This document shows positions 43,295-47,004 of a stretch of 47,004 bases of DNA, piece after piece. The stretch spans positions 74,232 to 121,235 of the forward strand of contig DDQW01000031.1 of NCBI GenBank assembly GCA_002342805.1. Direction: 5' to 3'. Each line of letters begins with the position of its first letter. Within the stretch, counting starts at the first letter, position 1. The notes under the pieces were generated by a model. The model was not told where the DNA came from. It did not search any database and saw only the letters and a program-made list of their open reading frames with translations. A program made the position numbers and the translations under genes. Origin of the DNA: Clostridiales bacterium UBA2432. GTDB lineage: Bacteria > Bacillota > Clostridia > Lachnospirales > Vallitaleaceae.

Positions 43295-44851
43295 TTATCC
43301 TTTCTCTTTACCTCGTGTATTGGCATGTGTAATAATTTTTTGCATTATACTTTCTTGATTAGCTTCTGCCGTCGGCATTTCTGCAACGATCTCACCTTCA
43401 TTCATTACATAGATTCGATCACTTATTCCTAACAATTCCGGTAATTCTGAAGATATGACGACAACACACTTACCTTGATTTGCTAATTCATTAATAATGG
43501 TATATATTTCATATTTTGCCCCTACATCAATACCTCGTGTCGGTTCATCTAAAAACAAAATATCCGGATCACTAAATAACCATTTTGCTATACACACTTT
43601 TTGCTGGTTTCCTCCGGATAGGTTTCCTGTCTTTTGGGTAACACTTGGTGTTTTGATTCGAAGTGATTTTCGATAATCCTCTGCAACATGTATTTCCTTA
43701 TTAATATCAACAACACTTCGCTTACTGATTTTATGTAAATTGGCTATCGTTATGTTTCTACGAATATCATCGATAAGAATGAGTCCTGCACTTTTTCTGT
43801 CTTCTGTTAAATAGGCTATCCCATTAGCAATTGCACGGTCAATAGACTTGAGCTCAAGCTTTTTACCATCTTTATATATAGTCCCCTCATGTTTGCTCCC
43901 GTATGCACCTCCGAATATGCTCATAGCAAGTTCAGTACGTCCTGCCCCCATTAAACCTGCAATACCCACCACTTCACCTTTTCTTACATTGAAACTCGCA
44001 TTTTTTATGCGTTTTTTTGTCTCATCCATGGGTTCATACACGGTCCAATCTTTTACTTCAAAGGCAATTTCTCCAATATTTGGCTCACGCTTTGGATATC
44101 TGTCCACAAGCTCACGTCCAACCATACCTTTGATAATTCTGGCTTCTGTAATTGTATCTTTTCCTTTTGTTAAGGTTTCTACTGTGGTTCCATCGCGAAT
44201 CACCGTAATCTCATCCGATATTTTTGTCACTTCATTTAATTTATGGGAAATAATAATACATGAAATTCCTCGTGTTTGATTTAACTCCATCAATAGATTC
44301 AAGAGATGATCGGAGTCTTCATCATTTAATGCTGCCGTTGGTTCATCTAAAATGAGTAAGTTTACATTTTTTGATAAGGCTTTTGCTATTTCTATAAGCT
44401 GTTGATGACCAACACCAATATCTTTGACTAAAATATTATGATCCAGTTTTATCCCAACTAGCTTCATCAGTTCTTGAGCTTTTTGATAGGTAGCATTCCA
44501 GTTAATAATGCCTTTTTCTTCTTGTTCATTCCCTAAAAAAATATTTTCCGAAATGGTCATATAGGGACTTAAGGCCAGCTCTTGATGAATAATGACAATA
44601 CCTTCTTCTTCGCTTTCTTTGATGTCTTTAAATTGACAAACATTGCCTTCATAAACAATATCACCCTCATACGTTCCATGAGGATATATTCCGCTTAAGA
44701 CATTCATTAATGTACTTTTTCCCGCACCATTTTCACCGACTAAAGCATGAATTTGTCCTTTTTTTACTTTTAAATTAACTTGGTCTAAGGCTTTAACCCC
44801 GGGAAATTCTTTGGTTATGTTCCGCATTTCAAGAATATTTATCTCAGACAT
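43295..44851 (-). CDS. mmsA: Sugar ABC transporter ATPase, two-domain (MmsA/GguA type)
   Basis: The 518-residue protein is a fused double ATPase of the monosaccharide-importer class. The N-terminal half has Walker A GENGAGKST (39-47) and Walker B LLILDEPTAAL, with an atypical signature VGHQQLIEIAKAL. The C-terminal half has a degenerate Walker A (LMGAGRTEL) as in RbsA/MglA, but a full signature LSGGNQQKVCIAKWL and LFLDEPTRGIDVGAK. It energises the MmsB permease for uptake of sugars delivered by the ChvE-like lipoprotein. An 89-base gap with a stable hairpin separates it from the binding-protein gene. Confidence 0.95.
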   Translation of the reverse strand: MSEINILEMRNITKEFPGVKALDQVNLKVKKGQIHALVGENGAGKSTLMNVLSGIYPHGTYEGDIVYEGNVCQFKDIKESEEEGIVIIHQELALSPYMTISENIFLGNEQEEKGIINWNATYQKAQELMKLVGIKLDHNILVKDIGVGHQQLIEIAKALSKNVNLLILDEPTAALNDEDSDHLLNLLMELNQTRGISCIIISHKLNEVTKISDEITVIRDGTTVETLTKGKDTITEARIIKGMVGRELVDRYPKREPNIGEIAFEVKDWTVYEPMDETKKRIKNASFNVRKGEVVGIAGLMGAGRTELAMSIFGGAYGSKHEGTIYKDGKKLELKSIDRAIANGIAYLTEDRKSAGLILIDDIRRNITIANLHKISKRSVVDINKEIHVAEDYRKSLRIKTPSVTQKTGNLSGGNQQKVCIAKWLFSDPDILFLDEPTRGIDVGAKYEIYTIINELANQGKCVVVISSELPELLGISDRIYVMNEGEIVAEMPTAEANQESIMQKIITHANTRGKEKG

Positions 44852-44882
44852 ATGCTTACTCCTTTAATTGATCAAATGAATA

Positions 44883-44915
44883 AATATGCCGTGGCGAAAA
44901 CTGCCACAGCATATT
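44883..44915 (-). terminator. Intercistronic hairpin between binding-protein and ATPase genes
   Basis: On the minus strand AATATGCTGTGGC (44915-44903) pairs with GCCACGGCATATT (44895-44883) over 13 positions with one G·U, around a 7-base loop. Only a weak T-rich tail follows, so it is a partial terminator or 3'-end stabiliser that would keep the binding protein in excess, as in other ABC sugar operons. Confidence 0.75.
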
Positions 44916-44940
44916 ATGATTTTAACTTGAACCTAGCTTT

Positions 44941-46005
44941 TTATAAATCGCTTTCCGAGTAATACCCTGAATCTATAAGTAATTCTTTATAATTATTCAC
45001 ATCCGCAAATACCGGCTCACAAAGATATGATGGAACGACTTTCACCCCATTATCATAGGTTGATGTATCATTAACAGGTACTTCTTCATCATTCATATGT
45101 GCAGTAATCATAGTAACTACTTGATCTGCTAAAGTTCGTGTATCCTTAAATATTGACATGGATTGTTCACCTGCAAGCATCATCTTTACATTTGTAATAT
45201 CACAGTCTTGACCTGTAAGTACTGGGAAGGGCTTATCCGCTGAACCGTAACCTGCTGCTTTTAATGACGCAACAATACCTTGAGCTAAACTGTCATTTGG
45301 TGATAACACAACATCAATATCTTTATCTGCATAATTTGCTGTTAATAGGTTATCCATTCTTGCTTGTGCACCTTCAGCTTTCCAGCCTTCAATTGCAATT
45401 TGACTCATATCCGTTTGTCCTGAATTAATCACAAGTTGTCCATTATCAATATATGGCTTTAATGCATCCATTGCTCCACCATTAAAATAATAGGCATTGT
45501 TATCATCTGGTGAACCACCAAATACTTCCATATTGAATGGACCAGCGCCACTTTCAAGGTCTAAAGCTTCAATAATGTATTCTCCTTGAATTGTACCAAC
45601 CATGTAGTTATCAAAGGTTGCATAGTAATCCACGTTCTCAGTATCACGAATGAGTCGGTCATAGGCAATCACTGCGATATCTTCTTTAGCTGCATCTTCC
45701 AAAACACCAGATAAAGCTGATCCGTCGATAGAAGCAACAACAATCACTTTTGCTCCACGTGTAATCATGTTCTCGATTTGAGATACTTGCGTTTCAACTT
45801 TATTTTCTGCATACTCAAGGATCACTTCATATCCAGCTTCTTCAAGTTTTGCTTTCATATTAGCTCCGTCTTGATTCCAACGTTGAAGCGATTTCGTTGG
45901 CATGGCCACACCAACAACATTGTCCCCACCTTGAGCACATCCAACACCGGCAAAAAGCATAACTAACAATACCCCACTTAATAAAATTGCTGTTAATTTT
46001 TTCAT
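44941..46005 (-). CDS. chvE: ChvE-like sugar-binding lipoprotein
   Basis: The protein starts with a lipoprotein signal (LLVMLFAGVGC, lipid-modified cysteine at residue 23). The mature N-terminus VGVAMPTKSLQRWNQDG is the ChvE signature, and DRLIRDTENVDYYATFDNYMVG and TGQDCDITNVKMM are typical of the type I periplasmic sugar-binding fold. It captures monosaccharides outside the cell for MmsAB. AGGAGG lies close before the ATG. A possible -10 (TACAAT, 46056-46051) precedes it without a clear -35. A stop-codon-overlapping terminator separates it from the upstream gene. Confidence 0.93.
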   Translation of the reverse strand: MKKLTAILLSGVLLVMLFAGVGCAQGGDNVVGVAMPTKSLQRWNQDGANMKAKLEEAGYEVILEYAENKVETQVSQIENMITRGAKVIVVASIDGSALSGVLEDAAKEDIAVIAYDRLIRDTENVDYYATFDNYMVGTIQGEYIIEALDLESGAGPFNMEVFGGSPDDNNAYYFNGGAMDALKPYIDNGQLVINSGQTDMSQIAIEGWKAEGAQARMDNLLTANYADKDIDVVLSPNDSLAQGIVASLKAAGYGSADKPFPVLTGQDCDITNVKMMLAGEQSMSIFKDTRTLADQVVTMITAHMNDEEVPVNDTSTYDNGVKVVPSYLCEPVFADVNNYKELLIDSGYYSESDL

Positions 46006-46130
46006 ATAATTCTTCCTCCTAAATATAAATATTAACGTGTTACAGGACTTATTGTATAGTTTTTAACGAAAGTAAGAAATAGAAATAATTATGAATGTCT
46101 TCACATTATTAACCCTGTTTAAAAAGAAAT

Positions 46131-46168
46131 AAAAAAAACAGCAAATTATTAAGATTAATAATTTACTG
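46131..46168 (-). terminator. Terminator upstream of chvE
   Basis: On the minus strand CAGTAAATTATTA (46168-46156) pairs with TAATAATTTGCTG (46151-46139), one G·U, four-base loop, followed by eight T (46138-46131). It contains the stop codon of the upstream gene in its 5' arm. Confidence 0.85.
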
Positions 46169-47004
46169 CTTCAAATAAACGTCCTCTTCATTGTGAAATA
46201 AATCTTTGATGACGGTTTCTCGCATATTATAGTCATAAACGGGAACGACATCATATTGTATATAGGGCACTTCATACTCGCCATCAAAAATGGTTTCTTG
46301 ATATGTGATTTCATGGCCATTAATAAGTTGATCCACCGTATTTACTGCGCCTTCAGCTAATGTTTTGATGGGTTTATATACGGTCATCAGCTGCTTGCCT
46401 TCGACAATATTCTGACACGCGCTGATATCTGCATCATGTCCAACCACCGGTATCTCGCCTACTAGTCCATATTCTAGCAAAACACTGATTGCTCCTTCCG
46501 CAATACGATCATTGGCTCCTATAATAGCATCAATATTTTTTCCCTTTTCAAGTAATCGACTCACTGTGTTATATGCAAATTCTTCGCGCCAATTTTCTGC
46601 CCATACTTCTTCAAGAATAACAATACTTCCATCATCTATATAGGGTTTCAAGTTATTATAATAGCCTTCATTAAACATGGAGGCATTATAATCTGTCGGC
46701 GCTCCGTTAATAATCACATAATTCCCTTCCGGCTGTACTTCAATTAAGGCACGTGCCATATGCTCACCAACGGCTATGTTATCAAAGGATATATAGGCGT
46801 CGACGTCCGCTCGCATAATCAAACGATCATAGGCGATAACGACGATGTCTTTCTTCTTAACTTCTTCGATAACTTCTGATAGAGAATCTTTGTCACATGC
46901 GATAATAACAATGGCTTTTGCTCCTTCGTTGGCCAGCATTCGAATTTGTTCTATTTGCTTTTGAACATCTTCGTAAGCATTTGTTACTTCGACATGATAT
47001 CCCA
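46163..47004 (-). CDS. Periplasmic sugar-binding-type protein, 5' end cut by the window
   Basis: The frame is open from the right edge (first full codon at 47002) to the stop at 46163, about 280 codons; the start and any signal peptide are outside. It resembles the chvE product next door: GYHVEVTNAYEDVQKQIEQI aligns with the ChvE GYEVILEYAENKVETQVSQI, then AYDRLIMRADVDAYISFDN and GHDADISACQNIVEGKQLMTVYK. So it is a type I periplasmic-binding fold, closer to xylose/ChvE binders. The terminator after it separates it from the transporter, so it may be a sensing component (as with binding proteins next to two-component systems in Firmicutes) rather than the transporter's own binder; that is inference. 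Confidence 0.88.
   Translation of the reverse strand, partial: GYHVEVTNAYEDVQKQIEQIRMLANEGAKAIVIIACDKDSLSEVIEEVKKKDIVVIAYDRLIMRADVDAYISFDNIAVGEHMARALIEVQPEGNYVIINGAPTDYNASMFNEGYYNNLKPYIDDGSIVILEEVWAENWREEFAYNTVSRLLEKGKNIDAIIGANDRIAEGAISVLLEYGLVGEIPVVGHDADISACQNIVEGKQLMTVYKPIKTLAEGAVNTVDQLINGHEITYQETIFDGEYEVPYIQYDVVPVYDYNMRETVIKDLFHNEEDVYLKQ

Noticed and set aside
43848..44279. 143-codon open frame on the plus strand
   Set aside because: It is antisense to the well-supported ABC ATPase gene, has no ribosome site and no protein-like pattern.
46030..46056. cre site before chvE, TGTAACACGTTA
   Set aside because: The spacing between the AA and CG of the consensus is one base too long.

Overview
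The window is a stretch of an AT-rich, low-GC Gram-positive chromosome. The gene set points to a motile, anaerobic-type clostridium: a ComF/YvyF late-competence and flagellar cluster, an Mbl–FlgF–FlgG–FlgJ cluster, paired S-layer-homology (SLH) proteins, DUF1934, a type 2 IleRS and a ChvE/MmsAB sugar importer. My best guess is Clostridia near the Lachnospirales/Vallitaleaceae; this is inference from gene content, not a placement. No rRNA, tRNA, CRISPR array, insertion sequence or prophage gene was seen. About 91% of the window is coding, mostly on the minus strand.

Layout: 1-921 is the 5' part of a UDP-galactopyranose mutase gene. A 188-bp imperfect palindrome with a terminator core separates it from the operon metK–recD2–comFC–yvyF (5826 down to 1208). 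Next come a secreted phosphodiester-glycosidase-like protein (5871-6941) and a long minus-strand run ileS–glgP–mbl–flgF–flgG–flgJ-like (15684 down to 7021) that ends at a strong terminator. A divergent promoter region (15685-15899) feeds pncB–malQ on the plus strand, followed by plsC and a small membrane protein of unknown function. The 530-bp gap 20226-20756 lies between convergent genes and holds two related long hairpins, each built around a terminator, plus a free extra copy of one arm. Then come pyrG and a cell-surface operon (SLH protein, SLH protein, CtpA protease; 28367 down to 22455).

From 28.5 to 33.5 kb: DUF1934, then glnK and amtB, then a DEAD-box helicase. The amtB leader (30589-30668) has all parts of an ANTAR-responsive antitermination leader: a consensus promoter, two hairpins with six-base loops carrying A1 and G4, and a terminator that competes with the second hairpin. 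This ties ammonium uptake to an ANTAR regulator that must be encoded elsewhere. From 38.6 down to 32.5 kb is a tightly overlapping operon of an RND-type pump (adaptor and permease), a patatin-like lipase and an ArAE/FUSC-type membrane protein.

From 38.9 to 42.1 kb on the plus strand are a DUF4914-like protein with an HPr-kinase/PEPCK-type P-loop, the least understood conserved protein here, and metY. From 47.0 down to 42.1 kb is a sugar-import locus: the end of one periplasmic-binding-type protein, a terminator, a ChvE-like lipoprotein, an intercistronic hairpin, a two-domain ABC ATPase and its permease.

The strongest points for a second look are the amtB ANTAR leader, the family of terminator-cored long palindromes, the DUF4914-like putative kinase and the RND–patatin–ArAE operon. 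All family assignments come from reading the translated sequence; no database search was run.
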